Assembly: GCA_041495845.1 (NCBI GenBank)
Contig: JBGQDM010000001.1
Location: forward strand, 38,107 to 102,106
Origin: JBGQDM01 sp041495845
GTDB taxonomy: Bacteria; Acidobacteriota; Terriglobia; Terriglobales; Acidobacteriaceae
Direction: 5' to 3'
Length of the DNA stretch: 64,000 nt
Under the pieces are notes generated by a model. That model saw nothing but the letters and a program-made list of their open reading frames with translations, was not told the DNA's origin and ran no database searches. Positions 44,078 through 52,628 of this stretch are shown piece by piece. Both the position numbers and the translations under genes were made by a program. Position 1 is the stretch's first letter; each line of letters starts with the position of its first letter.

Positions 44078-44114
44078 GGCGGAGCCTTCGTCAGCCGGAG
44101 GCTCCGCCTTTTTT
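44078..44114 (+). terminator. Strong intrinsic terminator
   Basis: Perfect 10-bp stem GGCGGAGCCT/AGGCTCCGCC with an 11-nt loop, followed by six T (44109-44114). No protein gene ends shortly upstream on the plus strand (last stop at 43724), which suggests a short transcript from 43933-44077, a candidate small RNA. No known RNA family was recognised in that interval. Confidence 0.75.
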
Positions 44115-44227
44115 CCTGCACGACTATCGCGTGCGTCTACGGCACCAACAGGCTATTGCTGAAAGGGCTATCGCGCGCGCAGAATTGCGCCTTACCCAAC
44201 TTGTCCCCGTTTCCTCCGGAGTTGCCT

Positions 44228-44653
44228 GTGTCCCGTAAATACCGCCAGGATGGCTATATGGATGGCGACCGCGAGAAGCGGGAGCGGAAGCAAGCGCCGG
44301 CCTCGGCGCCGCGTCAGGAGATGACGTTCGGCCCACGTTTCATTCACATGCCCGGAACGCGCTCGCTTTCCCGCTGTGCCATGTGCGGTACCGTGCTGCA
44401 GGAGTCGGCTGGATCTCTCGGGCAGTGTTCCAAGTGCGGCGCCGAATTGCATTCCTGCCGGCAGTGCACGTCATTTGATACGGGCAGCAAGTTCGAATGC
44501 ATGCAGCCGGTTCCCGAACGTGTGTCCGACAAAACGGCGCGCAATGAATGTTCCTTCTTTTCTCTGCGAGTGAAAGTAGAGAAGGAAACCAGCACCGGGC
44601 CCGCTCAGGTCAATGACGCGCGTGCGGCCTTTGACCGTCTCTTCAAGAAATAA
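44228..44653 (+). CDS. Cysteine-rich zinc-ribbon-like protein
   Basis: 141 residues from a GTG with GGAG 7 nt upstream (an ATG at 44258 is the alternative). The N-terminus is basic and disordered (SRKYRQDGYMDGDREKRERK). Residues about 50-110 hold a zinc-ribbon pattern CAMCG...CSKCG, then a second Cys group (HSCRQCTSF, FECMQPVPE, NECSFFSLRV), eight cysteines in the core. The C-terminal tail is helical. I do not recognise a named family with confidence; conserved small proteins of this layout seem common in Acidobacteriota. Function unknown, possibly a nucleic-acid or protein-binding factor. Confidence 0.75.
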   Translation: MSRKYRQDGYMDGDREKRERKQAPASAPRQEMTFGPRFIHMPGTRSLSRCAMCGTVLQESAGSLGQCSKCGAELHSCRQCTSFDTGSKFECMQPVPERVSDKTARNECSFFSLRVKVEKETSTGPAQVNDARAAFDRLFKK

Positions 44654-44681
44654 GTTTCTCCCGCTTCCCGCCATCAATGGT

Positions 44682-44711
44682 CCGGCCATCCCGCGGGCGC
44701 GAGATGGCCGG
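44682..44711. terminator. Bidirectional hairpin between convergent genes
   Basis: CCGGCCATC (44682-44690) pairs with GATGGCCGG (44703-44711), followed by TTTG on the plus strand. It lies between the stop of the Cys-rich gene and the stop of the cytochrome gene and can serve both. Confidence 0.5.
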
Positions 44712-44735
44712 TTTGCCAAAGCGTAAGATGCAGTG

Positions 44736-45056
44736 CTACTTCTTCAGCGAACGGATGTGCTTTACGAGATCGACGATCTGGTCTTTCGTCAGCTTGCCGT
44801 CGGACTTCGGCATCTTGCCTTTGCCGTCAGTGATGATCTGGTTGAGTTGCGCGTCGGTTTGCGCCTGGACCTCCGCTGAAGCCAGGTCGCGGAGCTTGAG
44901 GTTCTTGCCCATGGCGGTTTCGCCCTTGGCGTCGGCCCCGTGGCAAGCAGCACATTTGCCCTTGAAGAGGTCGGCTCCGGCCTGGGCGGGAGCAAAGTTG
45001 GAAAACACGAGCGCGAACACAACCAGCACCAGGGATGCCTTAATCAGATGGTTCAT
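44736..45056 (-). CDS. Monohaem class I c-type cytochrome
   Basis: 106 residues from the ATG with GGAGGACGG upstream; a longer frame adds 34 unrelated residues. Signal peptide (KASLVLVVFALVFSNFAPAQA), haem site CAACH in GADLFKGKCAACHGADAKGE, and the distal Met ligand in GKGKMPKSDGKLTKDQIVD, the standard class I (c6/c553-like) layout with a C-terminal helix. Soluble periplasmic electron carrier. It would depend on the ResB-CcsA pair encoded 6 kb away. Confidence 0.92.
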   Translation of the reverse strand: MNHLIKASLVLVVFALVFSNFAPAQAGADLFKGKCAACHGADAKGETAMGKNLKLRDLASAEVQAQTDAQLNQIITDGKGKMPKSDGKLTKDQIVDLVKHIRSLKK

Positions 45057-45400
45057 TCCGTCCTCCAAAGAATTTTGCGGGCGCACCGATGCCCACCGGT
45101 TTAAATGCACGACTCCTGCCAATCCCATCGGCAGTCTATGATGTTGCAATCTAAGCAATTAAGATGACGTTTCGCAAGCCTGCGGTTGGTTCCGGCGCGA
45201 GAAAAGGCGCGGGGGTCGGGTGAGATGGCGCAGCTGGGGCTTTGCCGTTTCCCGTGCTCTGGCACCGTAATCTTCGGGAAACAAAGGAGTTCGGGTTGCT
45301 CCGCAGCGTGGCCACGCAGGTGCGAACAGATTAGAGCACCATCTCCGGCAAGACGCTTGCTAAGATTTGACAACAGAAGAATTGGCGAACGGGGACCGTC
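45057..45400. other. Divergent intergenic region
   Basis: 344 nt between the cytochrome and a TPR gene. No protein or known RNA is recognised. A TG-extended -10 box (TAAGAT, 45361-45366) points at the TPR gene; no matching -35 is clear. Confidence 0.35.
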
Positions 45401-46054
45401 ATGGCAAAAGCAGATCGCAGCGGCTCGCATTGGACCAGCGCCCAAGCCTACACTCTGGCGGTGTTCTGCCTGGGGTTAGGAGTCGCCTTGGGCTATCTGT
45501 TTCACGGATCGGCGGGGCCAGAGGGCGCCTCCACCCGCGCCAGTTCCGCAGCTCCAAATGTGAGTGTTCCACCCAACCTTGGGGCAGCGCCATCGGGCCA
45601 GATGCCGCCGGTGCAGAAACAGCAGATGATCGCCCAGGCGTCCGCGCCACTTCTGGAGCGGCTCAAGCAAAACCCTAGGGACTACGAGGCCCTGGTGCAG
45701 GTGGGCAATCTGAATTATGACGGCCAGCAATACACGGAAGCGATTTCCTACTACGAACGCGCCCTCAAGATTCGGCCGGAAAACCCCGATGTGCGCACGG
45801 ACATGGGGACGGCCTACTGGTACCTGGGCAATGCCGATCGCGCTCTGGAAGAATTCTCCAAATCACTGAAGTACCAGCCCGATCATCCCGGAACGCTCTT
45901 CAATCTTGGCGTAGTGCGCTGGCAAGGCAAGTCGGACTCAGCTGGAGCGGTGAAGGCTTGGGAAGAGTTGCTACGAAAAAATCCCAACTACCCGCAAAAG
46001 CAGCAGGTCCTGGATTTCATTGCCAAAGCCCGGCAACACGCTGGCCAAGGATAG
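45401..46054 (+). CDS. Membrane-anchored TPR protein
   Basis: 217 residues. One N-terminal helix (AYTLAVFCLGLGVALGYLF) with no cleavage site, a Pro/Ala/Ser-rich linker, then TPR units from about residue 85: EALVQVGNLNYDGQQYTEAI, YYERALKIRPENPDVR, DMGTAYWYLGNADRALEEFS. It resembles the periplasmic TPR part of CcmI/CycH-type cytochrome c maturation factors, but that system is not otherwise present here, so an apocytochrome role is speculative. It lies upstream of another TPR gene. Confidence 0.8.
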   Translation: MAKADRSGSHWTSAQAYTLAVFCLGLGVALGYLFHGSAGPEGASTRASSAAPNVSVPPNLGAAPSGQMPPVQKQQMIAQASAPLLERLKQNPRDYEALVQVGNLNYDGQQYTEAISYYERALKIRPENPDVRTDMGTAYWYLGNADRALEEFSKSLKYQPDHPGTLFNLGVVRWQGKSDSAGAVKAWEELLRKNPNYPQKQQVLDFIAKARQHAGQG

Positions 46055-46215
46055 GGCACTCCTCCCAGAGACATAACAGTCACAGCCTGTTGTATTTCCT
46101 CGCCCAATATCTTGGGAACGGCGGGCCAGCCGGTTTCGTATCAGCAGCGTGGTGTTCGGTTGACGAAGGCAGGTTCTCAGCCTACGATCAGCGGGAAGGC
46201 TGCACCCGTTTACTG

Positions 46216-48270
46216 ATGTCCCCACTGGCTCCAGGAGCGCCCACCCCACAGCGTGACCCCGCTGATCTCCGGTCGGGGCGCGCCCGCATTTCCGCCCGCC
46301 CGCGACGATGGTCCGCACGCGGAGCTTGGGCGGGCGTAGCGTTGCTCCTCCTGCTTGCAACGGTGGCCGGTTCCTACTACACGCGTCATCACCGGGCACT
46401 GAGTGAGAGAGATGTGCTTCTGGTCACTGATTTCGTGAACCTGACCGCGGATCCGGTTTTTGACGGCACGTTGCGGCGCGCCTTAGCGTTCGATCTGGAG
46501 CAGTCACCCTACCTCAACGTTTTGCCCGACTCCCAGGTGCGGGAAACCTTGGCGCTGATGGGGCGACCGCCGGCGGAACGCATTACGGCGGAAGTTGGCC
46601 GCGAGATTTGTGTGCGCAGCGGAGCCAAGGCCGTGCTCAACGGCAGCATCTCGCACGACGGTGGACAGTATCACATTTCGCTCGATGCGCTGAATGCCGC
46701 CACCGGCGAAACCCTGGCCCACGGCGAAGCCGAAGCGGAGAGCCGAGAACAAGTGCTGGACGCGCTGCACCGGGCAGGCACGAAAATGCGTTCCCGGCTG
46801 GGCGAATCGCTGTCGTCGGTAAAGAAATTCGATCAGCCCCTGGCCCGGGCCACGACTTCTTCGCTGGAGGCGTTGCAAGCTTTCACCGAGGGTGATGCAA
46901 AGCATTTCCAAGGGCAAGAGATGGAGGCGATGAAGCCCTTCCAGCGCGCCATTGAACTCGATCCGAATTTCGCTTTGGCCTATGCCCGGCTGGGAACGGT
47001 CTACTCCAATCTGTATCAGAGCGACTTGGCGGAACAGTGCCGGCAGAAAGCGTTTGAACTGCGCGACCGGGCCAGCGAACGCGAAAAACTGTACATCATG
47101 GGCCACTACTTCACCGACTCGGGGCAGTTGGACAAAGGCATTCAGGCGTGGGAGCTCTACAAGAGTTCCTACTCCAACGATCCGCTGGCCTACAGCAATG
47201 TGTCGGTGCTCTATGAGCGCCTGGGCCAATTTGAATACGCCCTGGAAAATTCGCGCCAGGCGGTGGCACAAGATCCGCAGGGTTCGTCTCCATACATCAT
47301 CCTGGCCAGTGCCTACGCCGGACTCAATCGGATCGACGAAGCCCGGGCAACCCTGCGCCTGCTGCTGCGGAAGTATCCATCCAACTGGATTGCTCACGTA
47401 GAGCTGGCACAGTTGGCTTGGGCGGAGAATGACCTCTCCACCATGGAGCGGGAACTGGCGCTAGCGCAAACTGGACCCGACGGCGAGATGGGTGTTCTCA
47501 ACTTCCGTTCCGGGCTAGCCGCGTCGCGGGGCCAGTTCCAGCAACGCAATGCTCTGGACGAACAGTGGATCAAGAGTGCGCTGCGTATGAAGCTGCAGGA
47601 ACTGGCGGCGTTGGACATCGCCGGTCAGGCCATCGACGAAGCTTTAGTGGACAACCGTGGGCGGGCCTTGGAACACACAGCAACGGCGCTGCAACTGGCG
47701 AGCTCGCGGGACACCGTGTCCCAGGCGGGTCTGGCCCTGGCCCTGCTGGGAGAGAAAACGAAGGCGCTGCAGATGATGGAAGAGTTGGCGGCGCGACGTT
47801 CTTACGACACGATTTTGCAGTTCGTGAACTTGCCCCTCGTCAAAGCTGTCATTGATCTGCGCGAGAACCGGCCCGAGAAAGCGTTGGACCTGCTGGATGG
47901 CGCCATGGTCTATGCCCGCACCGAACCGCTCGTGCACTATGAGCGCGGAGAAGCGCTGCTGCGTTTGGGACGTGGGCAGGAAGCTGCGGATTCATTCCAG
48001 CGCATCCTAAGCCAGCGCTCCACCACCGCGCCCGATCTGCTGCATGGGTTGGCCCAACTCGGGTTGGCCCGGGCCAATGCGCAACAAGGGAACAGCCTGC
48101 GCAGCCGTACCGCCTACCAGGATTTGTTTGCGTTGTGGAAAGATGCAGATCCGGATTTCCCGCAGCTGAAGCAGGCGCAAAGAGAATACGCCAAGCTGCA
48201 AGCTCCCAGCCCCGGCCATACCGAAGTTGCCCGCCAGCGGCGTTTGAGCGGTCACCGCGCCGCCAGTTAG
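46216..48270 (+). CDS. TPR-rich membrane protein, kinase-less relative of acidobacterial Ser/Thr kinases
   Basis: 684 residues from the ATG before SPLAPGAP. After a basic segment, one helix (GVALLLLLATVAGSYY) is followed by a domain typical of the extracytoplasmic half of acidobacterial kinase-TPR receptors: VLLVTDFVNLTADPVFDGTL, then VLPDSQVRETLALMGRPP and SGAKAVLNGSISHDG. TPR repeats fill residues about 210-650 (FALAYARLGTVYSNLYQS, YSNVSVLYERLGQFEYALEN and others). In relatives a cytosolic Ser/Thr kinase precedes the helix; here only about 40 residues do, so the protein has no kinase. Confidence 0.8.
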   Translation: MSPLAPGAPTPQRDPADLRSGRARISARPRRWSARGAWAGVALLLLLATVAGSYYTRHHRALSERDVLLVTDFVNLTADPVFDGTLRRALAFDLEQSPYLNVLPDSQVRETLALMGRPPAERITAEVGREICVRSGAKAVLNGSISHDGGQYHISLDALNAATGETLAHGEAEAESREQVLDALHRAGTKMRSRLGESLSSVKKFDQPLARATTSSLEALQAFTEGDAKHFQGQEMEAMKPFQRAIELDPNFALAYARLGTVYSNLYQSDLAEQCRQKAFELRDRASEREKLYIMGHYFTDSGQLDKGIQAWELYKSSYSNDPLAYSNVSVLYERLGQFEYALENSRQAVAQDPQGSSPYIILASAYAGLNRIDEARATLRLLLRKYPSNWIAHVELAQLAWAENDLSTMERELALAQTGPDGEMGVLNFRSGLAASRGQFQQRNALDEQWIKSALRMKLQELAALDIAGQAIDEALVDNRGRALEHTATALQLASSRDTVSQAGLALALLGEKTKALQMMEELAARRSYDTILQFVNLPLVKAVIDLRENRPEKALDLLDGAMVYARTEPLVHYERGEALLRLGRGQEAADSFQRILSQRSTTAPDLLHGLAQLGLARANAQQGNSLRSRTAYQDLFALWKDADPDFPQLKQAQREYAKLQAPSPGHTEVARQRRLSGHRAAS

Positions 48271-48603
48271 CCGAGCAGTTGTATTTCGCATCATGCCGTG
48301 TGGCAATTCTCACCAGGGCCGCCTCCCGCTCCTATCCCCCTCATAGCAAAGGGTGCTGCCGGGGTGCGCGCGATCTCGATGCTGATCCCGCCCGCGCCGC
48401 GCGTTGCATTTGTTTACAGAGCGCCGTAGCGATCTTCACCTGGCGCTTGGCGGTACAGCGCGCCGCGATCCTTGTATCTCTCCGGGAAACAACAGCTTGG
48501 CGAGAAACAGCGCAGCTGCGAACGCATAAGTCGCACGACGGCATGGCAATTGCCTTTACTAAGTGTGGCGAGCGGCCCTGAGCCGCGAACCCGGGAGGCT
48601 GCT
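48271..48603 (+). other. Intergenic region upstream of H-protein-like gene
   Basis: 333 nt. No supported gene; only GGGAGG 7 nt before the next ATG is clear. A palindromic GGCAATTGCC occurs at about 48544-48553. No convincing promoter pair was identified. Confidence 0.35.
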
Positions 48604-49266
48604 ATGACCGTCCTACTGGTGGTTCTAACTTTCGCATTCTTTCTGCTGATTGATTACTTCTATAGCAAGCGACCCGTTGCGGTCGCAGCGGATGCGCCTC
48701 GCGTGCCTCGGCTGGCTCCGAGCCTCGTCGGTGGTTTTGCGGTTCCAGAGAACCTGCGCTATCACCCCGGACACACCTGGGCATTGAGTGAGAGTCCGAC
48801 CTTGGTGCGCGTCGGCATGGACGATTTCGCGTCCAAGTTGGTGGGGAAGATCGAAAAGCTCACCTTGCCGCAACGCGGACAGTGGATCCGGCAGGGTCAG
48901 AAAATCGTTTCGCTGTTCCGCAACGGTGCTGCGGTTGAGATGGTGTCGCCGATCGAGGGCACAGTAATGCAAGTGAACGATGCGGCGATCAAAGATCCGG
49001 AGCAGGCCCGCAGCGATCCGTATGGCGAAGGATGGTTGCTGACCGTCCAAGCGCCGGACGCCAAGACCAATCTGCGCAACCTGCTCGGCGGCACGCTGGC
49101 GCGCTGGTGGACAGAAGAAGCGGCCAGCCGCTTGCAGCGGCGCATGCCCATGGCGCTCGGCGCCCTGGCGCAAGACGGCGGCGTCGCCGTGGACAACCTG
49201 ATGGAGCAGCTTCCCGACGAGAAGTGGACGGAAGTTGCCCGCGAGTTCTTCCTCACCCAAGGGTAA
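48604..49266 (+). CDS. Membrane-anchored glycine cleavage H-like protein lacking the lipoyl lysine
   Basis: 220 residues with an N-terminal helix (VLLVVLTFAFFLLIDYFY). Residues 50-125 follow the H-protein fold: YHPGHTWALSESPTLVRVGM, DDFASKLVGKIEKLTLP, and SPIEGTVMQVNDAAI. In true H-proteins a lysine about eight residues before the PxxGxV motif carries lipoate; here that position is Gly108 and no lysine occurs between 101 and 121, so it cannot be lipoylated there. It leads the 2-oxoacid oxidoreductase cluster. A binding or sensory role is possible; the reaction of the glycine system is not expected. Confidence 0.8.
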   Translation: MTVLLVVLTFAFFLLIDYFYSKRPVAVAADAPRVPRLAPSLVGGFAVPENLRYHPGHTWALSESPTLVRVGMDDFASKLVGKIEKLTLPQRGQWIRQGQKIVSLFRNGAAVEMVSPIEGTVMQVNDAAIKDPEQARSDPYGEGWLLTVQAPDAKTNLRNLLGGTLARWWTEEAASRLQRRMPMALGALAQDGGVAVDNLMEQLPDEKWTEVAREFFLTQG

Positions 49267-49494
49267 CGGAGGCCACCGGGTTCGCCATGTTTCTCGCCAT
49301 CCTGTGGGGGGCGCGGAAGGGAAGAAGAAATCCCCGGAAGCGTCCCTCACAGTTGGTGGATTTTCCCGTAAGTTCTTGCAACACAATGGACAAAGCCTGT
49401 GACCCTGATCACCCCCGCCGGTGCTCCTGGTCACGGCTGGAATGTTGATGGAGACGCAAACTGGAAGTGAGACGGGGCAACAAAGGAGACGGCC

Positions 49495-49962
49495 ATGATG
49501 CTCGCATACCGGTTCGTCCGCCTGATTGAGACCCATGCCGAAGCGTTGGCCTCCGGGTTACTGCTGCGCGTTGAGAGTTCTAAACGTATTCCGTCTTATC
49601 GTGAGCATGTTCCGAAGGACGAGTTGCGGCAACGAGTGCAGGACATCTACCGGCACCTGGGCGACTGGTTGCTGGGGAAGACGGAGAGCGAAATTGAGCA
49701 GCGCTACCGCGAGATTGGATCTCGCCGGGCGCTGCAGGGCGTACCCCTGAACGAATTGGTTTGGGCCATTGTGCTGACCAAGGAAAATCTTTGGGATTTC
49801 CTGAAGCGCGAGGCCATTCCCGAACGGCCGGTGGAAGTTTTTGCCGAACTGGAAATGCTGCAGATGCTGGACCAGTTTTTCGATTGTGCGATTTATTATG
49901 CGACCATCGGCTATCAGCAAGTCCGCCCGCAGCAGCGCGAAGTACACGCTGCGGTGCGCTAG
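49495..49962 (+). CDS. RsbRD N-terminal-domain-like protein
   Basis: 155 residues, ATG with AAAGGAG 8 nt upstream. An all-helical single domain: RLIETHAEALASGLLLRVES, then PKDELRQRVQDIYRHLGDWL, GSRRALQGVPLNELVWAIVL and AIPERPVEVFAELEML. The pattern resembles the globin-like sensory N-terminal domain of RsbR paralogues and some histidine kinases, here free-standing without STAS or kinase part. It lies 8 nt before the CoA-transferase, so it may sense a signal linked to the downstream enzymes. Assignment by pattern, moderate certainty. Confidence 0.6.
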   Translation: MMLAYRFVRLIETHAEALASGLLLRVESSKRIPSYREHVPKDELRQRVQDIYRHLGDWLLGKTESEIEQRYREIGSRRALQGVPLNELVWAIVLTKENLWDFLKREAIPERPVEVFAELEMLQMLDQFFDCAIYYATIGYQQVRPQQREVHAAVR

Positions 49963-49970
49963 AAGGAGTG

Positions 49971-51305
49971 ATGGGCACGATGACGTGGCAAGAGGAATAT
50001 CGCCGGAAGTTAAAGACCCCGGAAGAAGCGTTGCGTTGTGTGCAGTCGGGCATGCGAGTCTATATTCAGCCGGGCTGCGCCGAGCCGGAAACGCTGGTGG
50101 AAGCGCTGATGAAGCGCGCGCCGTTTGTGCGCGACGTGGAAGTGGTGCACCTGCTGACGTTGGGCCGCGCGGACTACGTGGCGCCGGAAATGGCGGGCCA
50201 CTTCCGCCACAACGCCATGTTCATCGGCGCCAACGTGCGGGATGCGGTGAATGACGGGCGTGCGGACTACACCCCGATCTATCTGAGCGAAATCGAAGAA
50301 CTGTTCGTGAGTGGCGCCATGCCGCTAGATGTGGCGCTGATCCAGGTCTCGCCGCCGGAGCAGCATGGCTTCTGCAGTTTCGGTATTGGCGTGGACATTA
50401 CACTGACGGCCGCCAGGTATGCCCGGGTCGTCATTGCCCAGGTCAACGATCAGATGCCGCGCACCTACGGCGACAGTTTCATCCATGTCAGCCGGCTCGA
50501 TGCCATCGTGGAAGCGTCGCGGCCGTTGTGCGAACTGCCCAAGCCGGAAATCAGCGAGATGCACACCGCCATCGCGAAGAATGTGGCGGGGTTGATTGAC
50601 GACGGCAGCGTATTGCAAACCGGGATCGGTGGCATTCCCGATGCGGTGCTGCCGCTGCTCATGGACCGGCGCGATCTGGGGGTGCACACGGAACTGGTTT
50701 CGGACGGAGTAATTTCCCTGATCGAGGCCGGCGTGATCAACGGCGAGCGCAAGAATTTCAAACCCCGGAAAGTGATTCTTGGCTTTGCGCTCGGCTCCCG
50801 CAAGCTCTTCGACTTTGTGCACAACAATCCGATTTTTGAATTCCATCCCACCGCCTACACCAACGATCCGCTGCTGATCGCGCGCAACGACAACATGGTG
50901 GCCATCAACTCGGCGCTGCAGATCGATCTCACCGGCCAAGTCTGCTCCGATTCCATGGGCACGCAGTTCTACAGCGGGATCGGCGGGCAGGTGGACTTTC
51001 TGCGCGGTGCGTCCCATGCCAAGGGCGGCAAGCCGATCATCGCGCTGCCTTCGACGGCCAAGGGCGGAACCATCTCGCGTATTTTGCCGACGCTCACCAC
51101 CGGCGCCGGCGTGGTGACCTCGCGCGGACTGATCCGCCACGTGGTCACGGAATACGGCGTGGCGTATCTGCACGGCAAGACCATTCGCGAGCGGGCCCAG
51201 GCGCTCATCGAGATCGCACACCCGAAATTCCGCGAGGAGCTATACGAGTATTGCGAACGCAGCAAATGGCTGCAGCGGCCGACGCCGCTGGCCACAGCGA
51301 GGTGA
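49971..51305 (+). CDS. Acetyl-CoA hydrolase/transferase family CoA-transferase
   Basis: 444 residues from the ATG at 49971 (an ATG at 49980 also fits). Family hallmarks are LIQVSPPEQHGFCSFGIGVD, QVNDQMPRTYGDSFIHVS, the CoA-transfer glutamate region GIGGIPDAVL, LGVHTELVSDGVISLIEAGV and GGQVDFLRGASHAKGGKP. Relatives transfer CoA between acetate and 4-hydroxybutyrate or succinate. With the ferredoxin-dependent oxidoreductase immediately downstream (gap 2 nt), it may swap the acyl-CoA product for acetyl-CoA or the reverse. Substrate not determined. Confidence 0.88.
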   Translation: MGTMTWQEEYRRKLKTPEEALRCVQSGMRVYIQPGCAEPETLVEALMKRAPFVRDVEVVHLLTLGRADYVAPEMAGHFRHNAMFIGANVRDAVNDGRADYTPIYLSEIEELFVSGAMPLDVALIQVSPPEQHGFCSFGIGVDITLTAARYARVVIAQVNDQMPRTYGDSFIHVSRLDAIVEASRPLCELPKPEISEMHTAIAKNVAGLIDDGSVLQTGIGGIPDAVLPLLMDRRDLGVHTELVSDGVISLIEAGVINGERKNFKPRKVILGFALGSRKLFDFVHNNPIFEFHPTAYTNDPLLIARNDNMVAINSALQIDLTGQVCSDSMGTQFYSGIGGQVDFLRGASHAKGGKPIIALPSTAKGGTISRILPTLTTGAGVVTSRGLIRHVVTEYGVAYLHGKTIRERAQALIEIAHPKFREELYEYCERSKWLQRPTPLATAR

Positions 51306-51307
51306 CC

Positions 51308-51583
51308 ATGACAGGACCGGCACGGGGCAACATTCTGATTCGCGAAGAAGAATGCAAGGGCTGCGGGTTGTGTGTGGAGTCCTGCCCGCCCAAGTGTTTG
51401 TTCCTGGCACCGGAGTTGACGCCGCTGGGAATTCATCCTGCCCGCTATACCGGCGCAGACTGCAGCGGATGCGGCATCTGCTTCTACTGCTGTCCGGAGC
51501 CGGGCGCGATTACGGTGTACCGACGGATGGCGCCCCCCAAGACGGTGGTAGCCGGAGGAGACCAGCATGCGGCAGCTTTGTAA
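51308..51583 (+). CDS. 4Fe-4S ferredoxin subunit of 2-oxoacid oxidoreductase (VorD/KorD-like)
   Basis: 91 residues from the ATG before TGPARGNI. Two clusters are expected: CKGCGLCVESCP at about residues 17-28 and CSGCGICFYCCP at about 55-66, each CxxCxxC with CP. The protein is the electron-accepting delta subunit that takes electrons from the thiamine-bound intermediate. It overlaps the alpha-subunit gene by 17 nt. The upstream longer frame overlaps the CoA-transferase and was rejected. Confidence 0.9.
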   Translation: MTGPARGNILIREEECKGCGLCVESCPPKCLFLAPELTPLGIHPARYTGADCSGCGICFYCCPEPGAITVYRRMAPPKTVVAGGDQHAAAL

Positions 51584-52619
51584 AGGCAATGTGGCGGTGG
51601 TCAAGGCGGCGGTTCTCGCAGGCTGCCGTGCCTATTACGGCTATCCCATTACTCCGGCCAGCGAAATTGCGGAGGCGGCGGCGCTCTACCTGCCGCAGGC
51701 AGGCGGTGCGTTTCTGCAGGCGGAAAGCGAAGTGGCCGCCATCAACATGGTGTATGGCGCGGCGGCCACCGGGGTGCGCGTGATGACGGGATCCTCCGGC
51801 CCGGGTCTCAGCCTGATGCAAGAGGGCATTTCCTACCTCGCCGGAGCCGAACTCCCCTGCGTGATCGTGGATGTGATGCGCGGCGGCCCAGGGCTGGGCA
51901 ACATCGCCCCGGAGCAGAGCGACTACTTTGCCATGGTCAAAGGCGGAGGCCACGGCAACTATCACAACCTCGTGCTGGCGCCGGCATCCGTACAGGAAAT
52001 GGCTGATCTCACCGTGCTGGCGTTCGATCTCGCCGACAAGTACAGGAACCCGGTCATCATCCTCACCGACGGATTTGTAGGCCAGATGATGGAACCGCTG
52101 GAGCTGGAGTCTCACGAGGTGCAGGCGCCGCCCAAACCTTGGGCCGTTCAAGCCACGGCCGACACACGCAAGAACCTGATCAGCTCTATCTTTCTCGAGC
52201 CGGACGAGTTGGAAGCGCACCAGCGCAAGCTGGAAGCGAAATACCGCCGGGCGCAGGAAACCGAGCCGCGTCACGAACTCTTTGAAACCCAGGATGCCGA
52301 AGTGCTGCTGGTGGGCTACGGGATTGTCAGCCGCGTCCTCCGCTCGACGGTACAGGCGGCGCGGCGCGAAGGCGTGAAGGTGGGACTGTTCCGGCCGATC
52401 AGCCTGTGGCCTTTCCCCAGTCAGGCGCTGCGCGAAGTGGCGGCGCGAGTGCAGAAGGTGCTGGTTGTGGAACTGAGTAACGGGCAGATGGTCGAGGACG
52501 TTCGCTTGGCGCTCGACGGCAAGGTCCCCGTGGAATTTTATGGCCGGGTGGGCGGCAATGTCCCCTCGGTGGAAGAGATGCACGCCGAAGTTCTGGCGCG
52601 GACCGGATCGCTGGTCTAG
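51567..52619 (+). CDS. vorB: 2-oxoacid:ferredoxin oxidoreductase alpha subunit (VorB-like)
   Basis: 350 residues. With its partner it oxidises branched-chain or related 2-oxoacids to acyl-CoA and reduces ferredoxin. Visible: AYYGYPITPASEIAEAAALY at the start, QAESEVAAINMVYGAAATGV, TGSSGPGLSLMQEGISYLAG, and the transketolase-C-like region with LLVGYGIVSRVLR and GLFRPISLWPFP. Length equals the VorB group. 2-Oxoglutarate as substrate (KorA) is the main alternative. The frame on the opposite strand is an artefact. Confidence 0.88.
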   Translation: MRQLCKGNVAVVKAAVLAGCRAYYGYPITPASEIAEAAALYLPQAGGAFLQAESEVAAINMVYGAAATGVRVMTGSSGPGLSLMQEGISYLAGAELPCVIVDVMRGGPGLGNIAPEQSDYFAMVKGGGHGNYHNLVLAPASVQEMADLTVLAFDLADKYRNPVIILTDGFVGQMMEPLELESHEVQAPPKPWAVQATADTRKNLISSIFLEPDELEAHQRKLEAKYRRAQETEPRHELFETQDAEVLLVGYGIVSRVLRSTVQAARREGVKVGLFRPISLWPFPSQALREVAARVQKVLVVELSNGQMVEDVRLALDGKVPVEFYGRVGGNVPSVEEMHAEVLARTGSLV

Positions 52620-52628
52620 GAGAACGAG

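Noticed and set aside
45057..45400. A 6S RNA or other structured RNA upstream of the TPR gene
   Set aside because: Some GC-rich complementarity exists, but no recognisable RNA consensus or terminator.
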